Positions 12,543 to 25,374 of a DNA stretch of 64,000 nt are shown piece by piece (position 1 is the first letter of the stretch; each line of letters starts with the position of its first letter). A program made the position numbers and the translations under genes. A model generated the notes under the pieces. The model made no database searches, was not told the origin of the DNA, and saw nothing but the letters and a program-made list of their open reading frames with translations. This DNA is from Paracentrotus lividus. Taxonomy: Eukaryota; Echinodermata; Echinoidea; Camarodonta; Echinidae. The DNA lies in the NCBI GenBank assembly GCA_940671915.1, contig CALNVZ010000313.1, positions 104,275 through 168,274 on the forward strand, written 5' to 3'.

Positions 12543-12624
<82 letters not shown>
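12453..12624. repeat. Two (TA)n microsatellites
   Basis: Long pure (TA)n runs at about 12453-12502 and 12551-12624, separated by a short unique stretch. The second abuts the TA target of the transposon that begins at 12629. The 160-aa open frame starting at 12425 is this microsatellite plus repeat sequence, not a gene. A shorter (AT)n lies at 13076-13108. Confidence 0.95.
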
Positions 12625-12628
<4 letters not shown>

Positions 12629-13067
12629 CAGTGCGTATCAATAAAAACGGGCAGTTTTGAAAAGTCTATCAAAATTATGTCTTATCTTTCAAATGCAATA
12701 ATAAAAAAAAAAGTTTCGTTCATGCATGAGCGAACACAGAACATTTATGTCGTTTTATATTTATATCTATATTCATTTATAGCTATCAATCATTCATTCA
12801 ATCACTTGATCAATCTTTTAATCAATCCATCAATCAAACAATCGAACAAACAAACAAAGCAATCAATCAATCGATGGATCAATCAATCGATCAACCAACC
12901 AACCTAATCAACCCATAAATCACTCCATATTCAATTTAAAAATAAGCCACAATCAACCTCTCATTCATGGAAAACACATTTTCTTCTTTACTGTAATAAA
13001 CACAAGTAAACCAAGTGAGTTCATGTTTGTTTTCTTTTTTTTTTACAAGCGTAACATTGGGTTAAAA

Positions 13068-13111
<44 letters not shown>

Positions 13112-14292
13112 AGATAACAAGGCAAGAGCCAGATTGTGTCACGCCCACCGTGTGACGGATGGACGCCGGACGATGGACAGACGGACGGACGGACGCCATT
13201 TGTATTCAAATGCAAATCCCCTTACTTGAGTTGACATTTTTTTTTCTAAGTATGACGGAATATTCAGTGCTAAAGGATAACATATTAAGATTTAAAAAAA
13301 TAAAAATTCAAGTAAACAAATAGCTTTTTTATATTGATTTTGAAAGTATGCATATCAATTCTACTCTATGTAAAATGTAAAGTTAATGTATACCAACATG
13401 CGGCATTAAATCGTAATTAAACAAGGCGCGTCCATTATCTAAGAGGCCAGACGCAACAAAGTGACGTTGGAAATACGGCTGAGAAGCACAGAAATTTATA
13501 CAGCTGGCTGCAATGATAAATTAGCTCACAAAAAATCGCGTAAGTAGACTTCCATGCAGTGGAATGGTATTGTCCGTTCGTTTAAGCAAACTATTCGTGG
13601 AGATGAAAGAAATTTGATGAACTTTTATCATGGTGTTAGTTAATAGATTCTCCTGACCAGATGGAGGAAATACACATTTGGGCAAGCTTATAACATGATT
13701 GTGCTGAAGTTGTAATCGGAATATGCAATTCATATAAACACAACACAAAAAGAAAGTTCCCCCTATTTCAGATATCAATAATTTTTGAACCAGGAGGAAT
13801 TTGAAAAATCTAATTATATGTCCATGTAGGAAATTTAATTAACTACAATGGGAAGGAATTTTATGAAAAATCATCAAGTCATGCTTCAGTGAGTAATGGT
13901 TGAATGCAAAAATGTCATTTTTTAAGTTCGCAAGCCTAAAATGGCAACTTTGATTAAATGATAACGGACCCATTTTCAGATTTTAAACATTTTACACGTC
14001 AGAATGTATGCAAAACGTGCTTCCCACTATACGGAAATGAAATTTGCATCAAATTTTACGGTTGAGTAAGCATGCAGCAAAAATTGCCCAAACTGCGATT
14101 TTTACTTCTTTGCCATGGTATAATCGATCAAAATATGAGGGAATTCCTGTTTTGGAAGTGTATACAACCATTATCCATTCATTCACGGTTGAATGAACAA
14201 ATCAAACAACCAAAAAATAGGCCATTTTAGAATTACAAAATGCATTGCAGTAATTTTATGCACTAGAAAGCATCTCAAGAACATTTTTAGGT

Positions 14293-16688
14293 GGTATGTA
14301 CGTATGTACATATCACCTCTTGTTATTGTCCAAATCTTTTTTTTTTCTTTTTTTAATTCTCCTGTAAAATTCTTGTAGACACGATAACTAAAAAAATAAT
14401 GCATTAAAGCATTTCAAACATTCAGCACTGATAGATCATCATGAAATCTGAGCACTGAAATCTTTTCTAGCTCATTAGCATAATGTGACGTCATCTAGAC
14501 GCCATTTTGTAAAATCACATTATCAATCATAACTTCATAACTAATCGTCATTGATCAATCACATTTAGTACACATAAACTTCAAATTGAAGCGCATCTGA
14601 TAGATCGTAATGCGCGCGCGTAGGTACGCCCATTAAGAAATTACGCGCGCGCAAAAATTAAAAATGTTCAAAATCACTTGATGGCTGAAGGAGAGTACGT
14701 TTCAGGTCATTTTAAGCATTTCAAGAAAAAATGCGCGCGCACGATTTTGCGCGCATTAATGAGCGTCGGCGAAGAATGCAGGTTGGGATCATGGATTTTT
14801 TGCTCTTAAAGTAATTTTGATAATATTTACAACGATTTGACATCATAATCACTACTTTTTAGACTATTCATAACCAAATGATGGTCTGTTCAAGTTGGAA
14901 CTACGCGCACGCGAATTTTGTCAATTTTACCAAAATATGCCATTTTTGGCCAAAAATATGCCTACACAAAATCCTGAATAATTCTTCAGGATCAGCGTCA
15001 ACCCATAATTATCTTTTCAGAGTTGGATACACCATCAATTGCAAATACCTTTTTTTAGGAGTGGCTGGTCTTAAATTAAAGAGCATCATGTTCCTAACAA
15101 AAAATAATTCGACAGCCTATTTGAAAAATGCTTTAAACAGGGTGAAAAATCTCAGAAACCGGTGTTTCAAAATCTAAAAATGCTCAAAATTACCCCATAT
15201 TCATACAAAGTTTGTTTCAGGCCATTTCAAGCATTTTGAAAAATTCCGCGCGTAAGCGCTTGCGCGCGCGTTTTGCGCGCTCGCCGTTACTCATGTAAAA
15301 CTCCGGATTTTTTTCTTGATTTCCATTTCAGACACATTACATAAGAGTTTTTTTCTATTTTGAATCATGTTCAGCCGACCATAAGGACGCACGCGCTCGT
15401 CAAATTTCAATGTCCGCGCGTGCGTCATTGGGGCAAATAACGTAAAAACATAAGCTTGTCAGAGAGGTCATATCAATTCTACTCTATGTAAAATGTAAAG
15501 TTAACGTATACCAATGTGCGGTATTGCATCGTAATTAAGAGGGGAAGACGCAACAAAGTGACGTTGGAAATACGGCTGAGAAGTGCAGAAATTTATACAG
15601 CTGGCTGCAATAATAAATTAGCTCACAAAAACTTGCGTAAGAAGACTTCCCTGCAGTGGAATGGTATTGTCCTTTCGTTTGAGCAAACTACTCCTGGAGA
15701 TGAAAGAAATTGATGAACTTTGATCATCTTGTTAGTTACTAGTAATAGATTGTCCAGACAAGATGGAGGAATTAAACATTTGGGCAAGCTTATAACATGA
15801 TTGTGCTGCAGTTGTAATCAGAATATGCAATTCACATATATGATGCTAAAAACAATGACATAGATATTGAACTTGTCCCAAGTCTTGCGAAGACATGTTT
15901 CTATTTGATATGCATGTGATAAGCGTAAATATATCAACCAGTCGAGGAAAGAGTCTCTTATGAATATATTCAAAGTGACATGACTTTTTTTTAAATCAAT
16001 TAAAATGAATTTACCATCTCCGGAAAGCGGAGAATTCAAGCTTTTAATTGCCATGCGAACAATAAGCTAAAATAGAATAATACGGCATCGAGGATAAAAA
16101 CTATGCAGCGCATTAGCTATTTTGAGAGCAAAATATACCATATTGTAAAGGAATTTGATCTGACTAGGCTTTCGAATTGACAAAAGTGACAGGACTTTTT
16201 CTTAGCGTACTTTTTCTTAGCGTACTCAATCAGAGCGAACATTTCTTTGAAAATGTAGCTGCTTGCCACAATAAAGAAAATAAAGTGAAAAACTGTCCAA
16301 AAACAAAAAAGTAAATGGGCGCGTTCGATTTGAGTAGAATGGTAGCGCCCTCTATCTCTTAAGTCTACAAATAGAATTGATATGAAAAGCCTGAGATTTA
16401 CTTTATTTTTTCTTAATGTTTATGATATAGGAAATATAATTCACCAATGAAATTTTGGGGTCAAAGGGGTAGAACATCGTCAAATTCTCATGCAAAGTCA
16501 AAATTTCATTAAATGTAGTTAATATTGTTTGATTTTCTCCCAAATTTTAATAAGCCTTTTTCATGCTATGGCTAAGTAAATTCTCAACCAGTTTAATTGT
16601 AAAACGTAATTCAGTTAAATCTACCGCATTACAAATTTCACATATTAGTACATACCACCGATAATTGTACGTGTTACAATTTTAAGCT
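14293..16688. mobile_element. Insertion inside the left foldback arm
   Basis: The right arm of the surrounding foldback reads straight through from gcattagaaagcatttcaat to aacattttttgggttg. The left arm is interrupted there by about 2.4 kb. The insert contains a GCGCGC-rich block (about 14610-15430, with words such as acgcgcgcgc and tgcgcgcgcacg, unlike the surrounding AT-rich DNA) and a complete MITE at 15473-16380. Its exact ends are unclear: ggtggtatgtac near the left edge is matched by an inverted gtacataccacc near 16650, but no convincing target duplication was found. Confidence 0.6.
15473..16380. mobile_element. TCAATTCTA-type MITE, intact copy inside the nest
   Basis: This 908-bp copy has inverted ends TCAATTCTACTCTATG and tagaattga and TA on both sides (15471-15472 and 16381-16382). 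It is the same family as the element at 13355-20015 that ultimately contains it, and as 55865-56823. It lies within the insert in the left arm of the foldback, so this family is present at two different levels of one nest. Confidence 0.88.
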
Positions 16689-18311
16689 CTAGTTGGGGTT
16701 GTATTTATATTCTTTGGGCATATGTCAATGATCCTATGGCATTTATTTACAAATTTATGCTTCAGTGAGCACATGAGACTGGAAAAGCCCTTTTCTCACA
16801 TGTGGCCTAAAATTCAAATTTTTACTTTGATTCAATATAACAGTTATTATTTTTATTATTATTATTATTATTTTCACAAAAATCCCGATGTTTCACGCCT
16901 CAGTGGGCAAAAGATACAAGAAAATCATGAAAATGAGAAGAAAGTTTGGGGCTTCGTCATGCTTCAGTGACTTTTCAAATACGTAATTTGAATCAGGATC
17001 GTGTTAGCTAGAGATCAGTTGAGGCTGTGTGCCAAGTTTCGTGACATAACTCACAGTAGAATTAACAATAATCATCAGTGAAATTGGCCGAATTTCACAT
17101 TTGGCAGGTATTGATTTCATCCTCCATTGACTTTATGTACAGAGGTTTAACAAAAGTTTAACAAAAGTGAAATTTGGCATATTCTAATGGTCAGTTTTTG
17201 TCCATTTGACTGTGAATTATTTTTTGAAACTTTGCACATAGCTTCAACTGGTCTCTAACTAACATGATCTGTATTCAAATTACGTATTCGAAAAGTCACT
17301 GAACCATGACGAAGCCCCAAACTGTCTTCTCATTTTCATGATTTTCTTGTATCTTGTGTCCACTGAGGCGTGAAACATCGGGATTTTTATGAAAATAGAA
17401 TCAAAGATACTCCCCGAAAAGAATTGATATATTTAATCTAGGTAAGAATTTGAATTTTAGTCCGTACGTGAGAAAATGGCTTTTCCAGTCTCACGTGCTC
17501 ACTGAAGCATGAGTTTGTAAATAAATGCCATAGGATCATTGACACGTGCCTTAAGAATATAAATACAACCCAAAAAATGTTATTGAAATGCTTTCTAATG
17601 CATAAAATTACTGCAATGCATTTTCGTAATTCTAAAATGACCTATTTTTTGTTTGTTTGATGGGTTCATTCAACCGTGAATGAATGGATATTGGTTGTAT
17701 ATACTTCCACAACAGGAATTTTATCATATTTGATCGATTATACCATGGCAAAGAAGTAAAAATCGCAGTTTGGGCAATTTTTGCTGCATGCTCACTCAAC
17801 CGTGAAATTTGACGTAAATTTCTTTTCCGTATATTGGGAAGCACGTTTTGCATACATTCTGACGTGTAAAATGTTTTAAATCTGAAAATGGGTCCGTTGT
17901 CATTGAATTAAGGTTGCATTTAGGCTTGCGAACTTAAAAAAAAATGACATTTTTGCATTCAACCATTGCTCACTGAAGCATGACTTGATGATTTTTCCTG
18001 AAATTCCTTCCCATTGTAGATAATTAAATTCCCTACATGGACATATAATTAGATTTTTCAAATTCCTCCTGGTTCAAAAATTATTGATATCTGAAATAGG
18101 GGGAACTTTCTTTTTGTGTTGTGTTTATATTGATGCTCAAAACAATGACATAGATTGTGAACTTGTCACAAGTTTTGCGAAGACGCCGTCAACATGTTTC
18201 TATGCGATATGCATGTGATAAGCGTAAATATTGACCAGTCTTGGAAAGAACCTCTTTTGATTATGTTCAAAGTGACAGGACTTTTTTTTTTAATCAATTA
18301 AAACGAATGTA

Positions 18312-19170
18312 GGGGAGACCGGGTATGGACGTTACAAAATTCACATTTTGGGCCAGATAATTCTAATGAAAGAACTCACGCACTCCATATTGGGTCTGTA
18401 GTTAGCCTATTATGTTGGCTAAAACCTCAGGCATATAAAACCTGAAAACATGTAAACACTAATTAACTACAGCTTAATTAGTGAAGACATTTTTTTTGTA
18501 ACAACCTACCCCATATACGGGGTAGGTTTTTACACCATACGGGGTCAATTGTTACAATATGTAAACGTACGGGGTAAGTTGACAATGTGTAAATCTCTTA
18601 TACCATACTTTAATTTCAACTTTCCAGTTTCTTGACATCGTTAACAGTAGATCAATTAGAGCTCTAGAATAGACAAAAGTAATAATAGAAAAATAAAAAT
18701 ATTAACACCTGAAAATTGAGACAAAATATAATTTTACATATGTAATGTAATTGGGGTAAGTTGTTACATCAACATGGGGTAGGTTGTTGTAACAACCTAC
18801 CCCATGGGTGATTTTACACACAGAAATCAACTGTAGCACAGTCATTAGGCAGAATTACAGGGCATGGCTAGGGGGTATATTAGTGACATACATGTACTAT
18901 ATTTACAATACCAGACTATCATCATGTGCCTTCAGTTGTAAGAGCTATTACAAATTTCAATTTTTGTCAAAAATTTACTTTGAACTGTAAAAAATGGTTT
19001 TTGTTGATTTACTTTTTAATAAAACAACGGAGAAACCTCACGACCGGCAGTTCATCACAGCTATGTGTAGGCTGTATATAGATGCCAGTTAGCACATCCT
19101 CTCTTGTTCCATCTTAGCACACTGAGAACTGTAACAACTGACCCGTGTAACTTCCATACCCGGTCTCCCC
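18312..19170. mobile_element. TA-target MITE with GGGGAGACCGGGTATGG ends
   Basis: The termini GGGGAGACCGGGTATGGA and its inverted copy (ttccatacccggtctcccc) are flanked by TA at 18310-18311 and 19171-19172. The uninterrupted target is visible in the related MITE copy near 56418 (gaatgtaccatctcc). The interior repeats the word ggggtaggttgtTACA in both orientations (near 18505-18540 and 18750-18800). The element is 859 bp with no coding capacity. Confidence 0.9.
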
Positions 19171-19559
19171 TACCATCTCCATAAAGTTGAGAATTCAAGC
19201 TTTTAATTGCCCTGCGAACAATAAGCTATAATAGAAAAATGCGGCATCGAGGATCAAAACTATGCATTGCATGAGCTATTTTGAGAGCAAAATATACCGT
19301 ATTATACAGGAATTTGATCTGACTAGGCTTTCGAATTGACAAAAGTGACAGGACGTTTTCTTTCCTTTGCAGTAAGTTATTCCTATTTTTAAAAAAAAAT
19401 CAGACTCTTAGCGTACTTAATCAGAGCGAACATTTCTTTGAAAAGGTAGTTGCACGCCACAATGAAGAAAATAAAGTGAAAAACTGTCCAAAAAAAAAAA
19501 AAAAAAGGTCAACGGGCGCGTTCGCTTTGAGTAGAATGGTAGCGCCCTCTATCTCTTAA

Positions 19560-19993
19560 AGTCCCCCGCAACTCGGAGATCGTGGGGAATGCGCGTTTTT
19601 CCTGAGCTCCATTGACTCGTACACAATCGACAGTGGCTTACGCATAGGTCGGACTACTGGGGATTAAGTTTATTAACATTCGGACAGCACGAACATGACG
19701 AAGTTTACCGAATCCAGTCAGTAAATAGGGTCGGTAGCTTCGTCCTCAACAATTCTTAGTTTCTAGACTCTCAACGGGTCTCTTCGTATTAATTCAAAGA
19801 GAGGACTTGTATAATGCTCCATGTCAAAAACAAAACATAGGTTAGATTTACTTCGGACTTCTGGTTAGTTAGTCTAGCCATGAAGGATTAAAGGATTAGC
19901 TCCAGACACCCTGTCGCCAGGCTCTGATTGGAATGTTATCATTTCATCCGAGATAAGGGTGCATTCCCCATGTTTTATCAATTATACGTCCCT
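19560..19993. mobile_element. Small element at a TTAA target
   Basis: A 434-bp insertion flanked by TTAA at 19556-19559 and 19994-19997; the unoccupied sequence (ctgttaagtttac) is seen near 56799-56811. The subterminal words gtggggaatgcgcg and gcattccccatg are inverted relative to each other, while the outermost bases pair poorly. TTAA targets are typical of piggyBac and Kolobok elements, so a non-autonomous relative of one of these is likely. The assignment to a superfamily is inference. Confidence 0.75.
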
Positions 19994-20281
19994 TTAAGTT
20001 TACAACTAGAATTGATATGACTCGAAAATAATCATGGCAAGATAATGGAAACGTTAAGAGAAAGTCTGCTGATTAGTAAAAAGTCGAATAATCATATTTC
20101 TTTTGAGCCCCGACAAAACCGTTCCGTGCTCACTCAAGCATGAAAGAAACTTATTTTTAAATGGCATTTGTAAGATAAGACTTCAGATCATCTATTAACA
20201 TCAAACTATAGGCATGATAATTCGAGGGGAAATTTTGATATACTTTTCAAAACTGTCCCGTTTTTAACGATTCGCACTGTA

Positions 20282-21361
20282 GAACATGGTATATGACAGT
20301 TTTTTTTTTTTAAGTGTATCATTGGATTTGTTGACAACTGAAATATTTTGAAGTGAATCGTATAATGTTTCGGCTGCATTGATATTGTTGTATGAATTCA
20401 ATGCATATCGGATGATGGTTTATTATTGTGGCCTAGAAGAGCTCACTCTCCAGAATGGTGCATCATTTATTTATAAACGTGAAAGTTAAGTCTTTACGGA
20501 TTGGGATGATGCTTTACATGTACTGGGATGCTGTTACAGTACAGTAATGTACAGGCTCTGTGACTCCAAGAAATTTGCAACGGAAACAATATTTCCGCGG
20601 TGTACATTCCAGACTAAATTTAATCGTGGAATTAACAATAACGAAAAAAAATATAAATATAAATATACCAGATTTATTACTCAAGTTAAATTTTGATAGA
20701 TTTACTTATAAACACGATAAATAAACATAACACAACTATCTTTTTTCAATCTTGCTTCGTAGGTTACCCTGATGAAAGTGCAACTGCTTTGCAGGGTAGG
20801 TAATGGGTTTTAAGGAAATTTAGTTCAAATATGATTTCATCTGAGGCCACTTGATAGGACCACGAATAAATTAATTCTGTGCAATCTGATTTTAGAGCAA
20901 TGTATCTTCAAGGCGCACAGTGGGCCAGGTACAATTAAAAATGCGCCAAAATAGGGATTTGTTCATCGAATAAATTTTTCATTTTTCATTTCTAAAGCAA
21001 AGATTACACCCTATAGATCATGTAGGTGTAATATTTCTTCTTCAAAGTAATTTTAGAGGATCACTTCGCTTCAAAAGCACCACAATTTCCAATTTAAAGG
21101 TATAAAAAACGTATAAATTAAAAATTTTATAATTTTAAACAATTTTCACCAAACGGGTTCTGTGATTTGCTTCAAATTGCACTCGCCTATCTCAGAATAA
21201 ATGCTTCAAGTAATTGTTGAGTTTACAGGTAAACCCTCATTAAATTCTGAAGTAAATTTTGAAGAAACCGAGGAAAAGTGGGAAATTTTTTTTTATACGC
21301 CTGAATGGTTGCTTTTGCTGCCTATTGCTGCACTATAAATACCACGGGCCTCTTTGTTATA
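20282..21361. other. Intron, unassigned repeat-like DNA
   Basis: AT-rich sequence with no gene recognised. The phrase gcgcacagtgggccaggt near 20913 resembles a transposon end, but I found no inverted partner. Confidence 0.45.
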
Positions 21362-22231
21362 CAGAGCGAGTCAATAAAAATGTCCCATCATTTTGAAGCT
21401 GTCTAGTGAAAAGTATGAATATTTAATCATGGGTTTCATAATATGTCTTGGTAGAGTCCTTATCCTAGCCTATGTTGATACCATTTTCATTCGCATCTTT
21501 GCACGCATGACTGAATAACAGACAATCTTAAAAAACGGTAAGATCTCACTTGCGCCAAGTGGCTGGGTGAAGAATAAACAAATTGAGAATTTATTACATG
21601 TGTGCACGCACAGAGACACACACCCACACGTACCCTCCTTTACTGATACACACTCACATACACACCCACATCCTCACCACACACACTCACATACACCCTC
21701 CATACACACATACTCCACACATGCACTATCTCATCCATACCAGCACACATACACACCCACACCCTCAGCAAACCACACACACACACACCCTCACTCACAC
21801 TCATAGTTGTTAGGGAATTACAACGTCCCAAACATTTAGTAATGGTCTTGGTAAACAGAACATCAAATAGGAATTTTTATTGTGAATTGATTACTGTGTG
21901 TAAGGGTGCGTGTGTAACGATGTGCGTTTGTTTGATCGAGGATTGATGCGTGTGTGGGTATGTGTGTGTTTGAGAGAGAGAGAGTGTGTGTGGGTAAGTA
22001 TGAACACACATATTCTGTCAACATTTGCTTTTAATCTTTACCAAACCACTTGGCGCAGGTGAGATTTTACCGACTTCAGAAGATTTTCTGGTATTCAGTC
22101 ATGCGTGCAAATATCCAAATGAAAATTTATCAACAAAATAAGGATGACTTTTTATGAAGAACAGGATTAAATTTTCATAATTTTCACAGGACAACTTGAA
22201 AATGATGGGACATTATTTTTGACTCATTCTG
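21362..22231. mobile_element. TA-target element carrying CA and GT microsatellites
   Basis: The ends CAGAGCGAGTCAATAAAAAT and an inverted counterpart (attatttttgactcattctg) are flanked by TA at 21360-21361 and 22232-22233. A second inverted pair sits inside (cacttgcgccaagtggctgg near 21547 and ccacttggcgcaggtgag near 22046). The arms are separated by a CA-rich tract (21600-21805) and a GT-rich tract (21890-22005), which are roughly mirror complements. Histidine/threonine-rich frames here are microsatellite translations. The tcaataaaaat termini recall those of 12629-20279 and 52784-54185. Confidence 0.8.
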
Positions 22232-22233
22232 TA

Positions 22234-23190
22234 GTTTCTACTTTACAGTTATATCAAATGTTGCTGCCACCTTCTGCTACTTTTATAGTTAGAAGCCATT
22301 TTTCACTAATATGTTTGCCTCTTTTACCGCCGAAATCTGCTATAAAAGCGTATTCTGTCTACAAAAATCTCAACGTAGTTGGCGTAAATATTTGATTCGA
22401 AAACACAAACTTCACAAGCAAGGCAAACGTTATTAGTAAAACGATTTTTGGACAATATTGGCATGTGCATGAGTGCCTATACTGTTCAACCCCTTTCCTA
22501 TCATATTCATATTAAAGATAATCCAAAATGCGGATTTTTTTTGTTTCATTAAATTTGATTTGATTTGATTTATTCACCTTGCTAGGCTTTAATTTTGAGA
22601 ATGACTTTTAGATATAAAGATTGCAAATATACTTTCTTTGATTTCGACCATAATTAAGCAGAAAAAGGCCTATTTTAATACAATAATATCTGCCTATTTC
22701 TTAAATAACCGAACGGGTCCATTAAAAACAACATTTTCATGACCTCAATGAAACGAAACAACTTAGTTATACGAAATTAAAATGAATCTGTCAAGTATAA
22801 TGCATCCATGCTTCGTCCAATTAGTGAATAGAATTTTTATGACGTCAAATAATTGAGAAAATGCTAAAATTGTATCCAAGTCGTTTATTTAAAAAAAAAG
22901 AAAAAAGAAAAAAAAAAAGCCTTACATGTCTCATTTATAATAGTTATTCAGAAAAAGAACTTTTTGCAGAGAAATATGCCTTAACCAATCAGAAAAAGGC
23001 ATTTAAATGACGTCAAAGACAGTCGATAGGCCTACCTACGGAAACGGTGTTGTATAGGCACTCTGTAGATACGGCTTTCTCTAAATTCGCTTTGTTCGCA
23101 AACGTTCGCTACTCAGTAAGATACCCCCTTTAGCATGCTTAACTCGCACGATTGCTTAATACATTTAACATGCTTAGATGCCCCCCCCCC
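22234..23190. other. Intron, no gene or bounded repeat recognised
   Basis: AT-rich DNA with A-tracts (22890-22918) and a short ttgattt repeat near 22552-22575. Nothing coding was recognised. Confidence 0.5.
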
Positions 23191-23244
23191 CTGCGGTTGC
23201 ATCCAAAAACAATTTTCTTTTCTGAGGGTCCCCATGGATGCCTT

Positions 23245-25046
23245 CCCAGCAAACACAGAACGTTTTCAAAACGTTTTTTTTTTTTAGGTCCTGTACGTCC
23301 TCGTCCTAAATGACCCTTTTTTAAAACGTTTATAAAACGTTAAAGTTTGGACTTTTCATTTATGTCAAAGTTTAGGTTTTTTGAGAACGTTTAAAAAACG
23401 TTTTTCGAACGTTACAAAATTAAACATTTTGTATAGGACGTTTACAAAACGTTCGGTATAGGACGTTTACAGAACGTTTGATATAGGACCTTTACAAAAC
23501 GTTTGTGGACGTTTTGTACATAACGTTTACAGAACGTTTTATATACGTCCAGTTCAATAAATCGATCAACTTAGAATTAAAAAAAAAATACCAGAAGTGA
23601 TCATTATGTTTTCTACGTGCGACTAAATAAAAACAAATAAAAACACAGATCACAAAAATACTATAGGCGATTTCTATATTGAAAGCGAGATTTGTTTGTC
23701 TAATTTTATATGTGTGCACGATTCATAACCCCCCCCCCCAAAAAAAAAAAAAAAAAAAAAAAAAATAAAAATAAAAATAAAAAAATAAAAAATAAAAAAA
23801 ATAAATAAAAAAAAAATTAAATAAATTAAATAAATAAAATACATAACAATAACATATTTTTAATGGGTTTACATACTCAATTTTATTACCGGTAATTTTA
23901 AATCATTTCATATACGATGATACGCGTCGAGGATTGATCGATGACGTCATCCCAGCAAAAAACAGAACATTTTCAGAACGTTACAAAATGTAACGATTTA
24001 ATCAAAACGTTCACAAGACGTTTTAATTGAACCTTATAAAGAGAATTATTTTATTAAACGTTTTATGAACGTTTTTTATACGTCCAAATGGGACCTTATG
24101 CAAATGAGAAGGTGATTAGCATATAATACGTTAGATATATCAAACTAAACGTATTTATTGAAATTATTTCCATTTAACAGTAATAAATTCATCCTTTGGT
24201 GTTTCATTTTATTGTAATATTGTTCTGAAACACACATAAATATAAAGAAAACTAATTCAGAATTGGAAGGTACTAACATAACAAATAAAGTAATAACTAA
24301 CAATCACAAACAATACTTTCAATAAACTATAAATTTTATGGAGCATTATACAGTGTTAAATCCTAATGAAATTCAGAAAGTCTGCTATTAAGCATGATTT
24401 AGATTGGAGACACTTCACTCCTAAGTGCCATTCCACAAATAGTGGCCAAGGGTTTGAGATGCATGAATCATATAACATATTTGTATTCTTGTTTACACAA
24501 GTTTTTTTTTTTTTGAGGTTTCCAAAGGCTTTTTAAAGGTTCTTTAGACGTTCTTAAAACGTTTTTAGTACATTTCAAAATTTTTAAAAACGTTTTTAAG
24601 AACGTTCCAAACGTTTTTAAGAGGTTTTCTGCATGTTCTAACAACGTCCTCAATATATTTAGAACGTTTTCAAAAGGTTTATTTTACGTCTCGATCTTCC
24701 CAAAGGTTTTTAAAGGTTTTTGTATAGGTTCTTTAAACGTTTATAAAATGTTTTTAAAACGTCCAATAAAACGTTTTTAAAACGTCTAAAACCTAATACA
24801 TTTTGACGTCCATAAAACGTTTTCACAAGGTTTTTTTTACGTCTCGATCTTCTGAAAGGTTTTTAAAGGTTTTTTTATTGGTTCTTTTAACGTTTATAAA
24901 ACGTTCTTAAAACGTCCCATAAAACGTTTTTAAAACGTCTAAAACCTACCACATTTTGACGTCCATAAAACGTTTTCACAAAACGTCCAAAAAACCAACT
25001 TGGAACGTTTTAAAAACGTTTTAAAAACGTCCATTTGTTAGTTGGG
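23245..25046. mobile_element. AACGTT-repeat element, CCCAGCAAACA...TGTTAGTTGGG
   Basis: The ends CCCAGCAAACA and TGTTAGTTGGG form an 11-bp imperfect inverted repeat. The body is packed with AACGTTTT, ACGTCC, AGGTTTTTAAAGG and similar words for several hundred bases at each side. A second CCCAGCAAAA start occurs inside at 23951 after gatgacgtcat, so the full stretch may be composite: a 1.1-kb core plus a second left end. The unoccupied site (gatgccttcccgtcatag) is present at 52419-52436, which limits the target duplication to TT up to TTCCC. The middle is A-rich (23730-23835). A reverse-orientation relative lies at 29901-31319. No protein is encoded. Confidence 0.8.
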
Positions 25047-25374
25047 TTCCCGTCATAGTCGGCAGTGGAAATAGTGATAATTTCGTTCATCCAATAAAAC
25101 TAAGAAATACATATGAAATGATAGAATAGAAGATGAAATAAGGATAAAGCAACAAACGTAACTATATGTAAGTGTCTGTGTGACTGCAGCTTTAAGTCTT
25201 AAAGACCACAAACGTCCACATGACTTTTAAGTTTCTATCCAAATTTTGGCATTTTGGCAAACTTGATAGTAAGAATATCAAATTCAACAAACTTATTTTT
25301 CTTTCATATTTATATTGCGTTTAAAATACAAATAATCACCGCATTGTGGTATTTATTTTAAGATTTTTCTGTAG

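Larger units (their letters stand above)
13737..18125. mobile_element. Long foldback element with AACACAACAC ends
   Basis: The ends AACACAACACAAAAAGAAAG and its inverted copy are flanked by TATA (13733-13736 and 18126-18129), with the uninterrupted host repeat seen near 56240. The arms are almost the whole element: 13737-14292 pairs with about 17570-18125, and 16690-17100 pairs with about 17100-17570. Between the two parts of the left arm is an extra block of about 2.4 kb (14293-16688). A second copy lies at 43534-46352. Short frames of 60-85 aa in the arms are not genes. Confidence 0.85.
13355..20015. mobile_element. TA-target MITE with TCAATTCTA ends (split by insertions)
   Basis: The termini TCAATTCTACTCTATG and its inverted partner ctagaattga are flanked by TA (13353-13354 and 20016-20017). 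The reference for the intact state is the 959-bp copy at 55865-56823, which aligns piecewise to 13355-13736, 18126-18311, 19171-19559 and 19994-20015. The three gaps correspond exactly to separate insertions at 13737-18125, 18312-19170 and 19560-19993. Confidence 0.85.
12629..20279. mobile_element. Outermost Tc1/mariner-type element (split by insertions)
   Basis: The left terminus CAGTGCGTATCAATAAAAAC follows TA at 12627-12628. The inverted terminus (ttttaacgattcgcactg) is followed by TA at 20280-20281. An uninterrupted relative lies at 52784-54185. Internal landmarks shared with it include gttcatgc.tgagcg.acac.gaac, ggataacatatta and agtctgctgattag; they occur here before 13355 and after 20015, on either side of a later insertion. 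Removing 13355-20015 leaves an element of about 1 kb. No transposase is visible. Confidence 0.8.

Noticed and set aside
12425..12907. 160-aa open frame
   Set aside because: It is mostly (TA)n microsatellite (alternating Tyr-Ile) and aatcaatc repeat, within a transposon.
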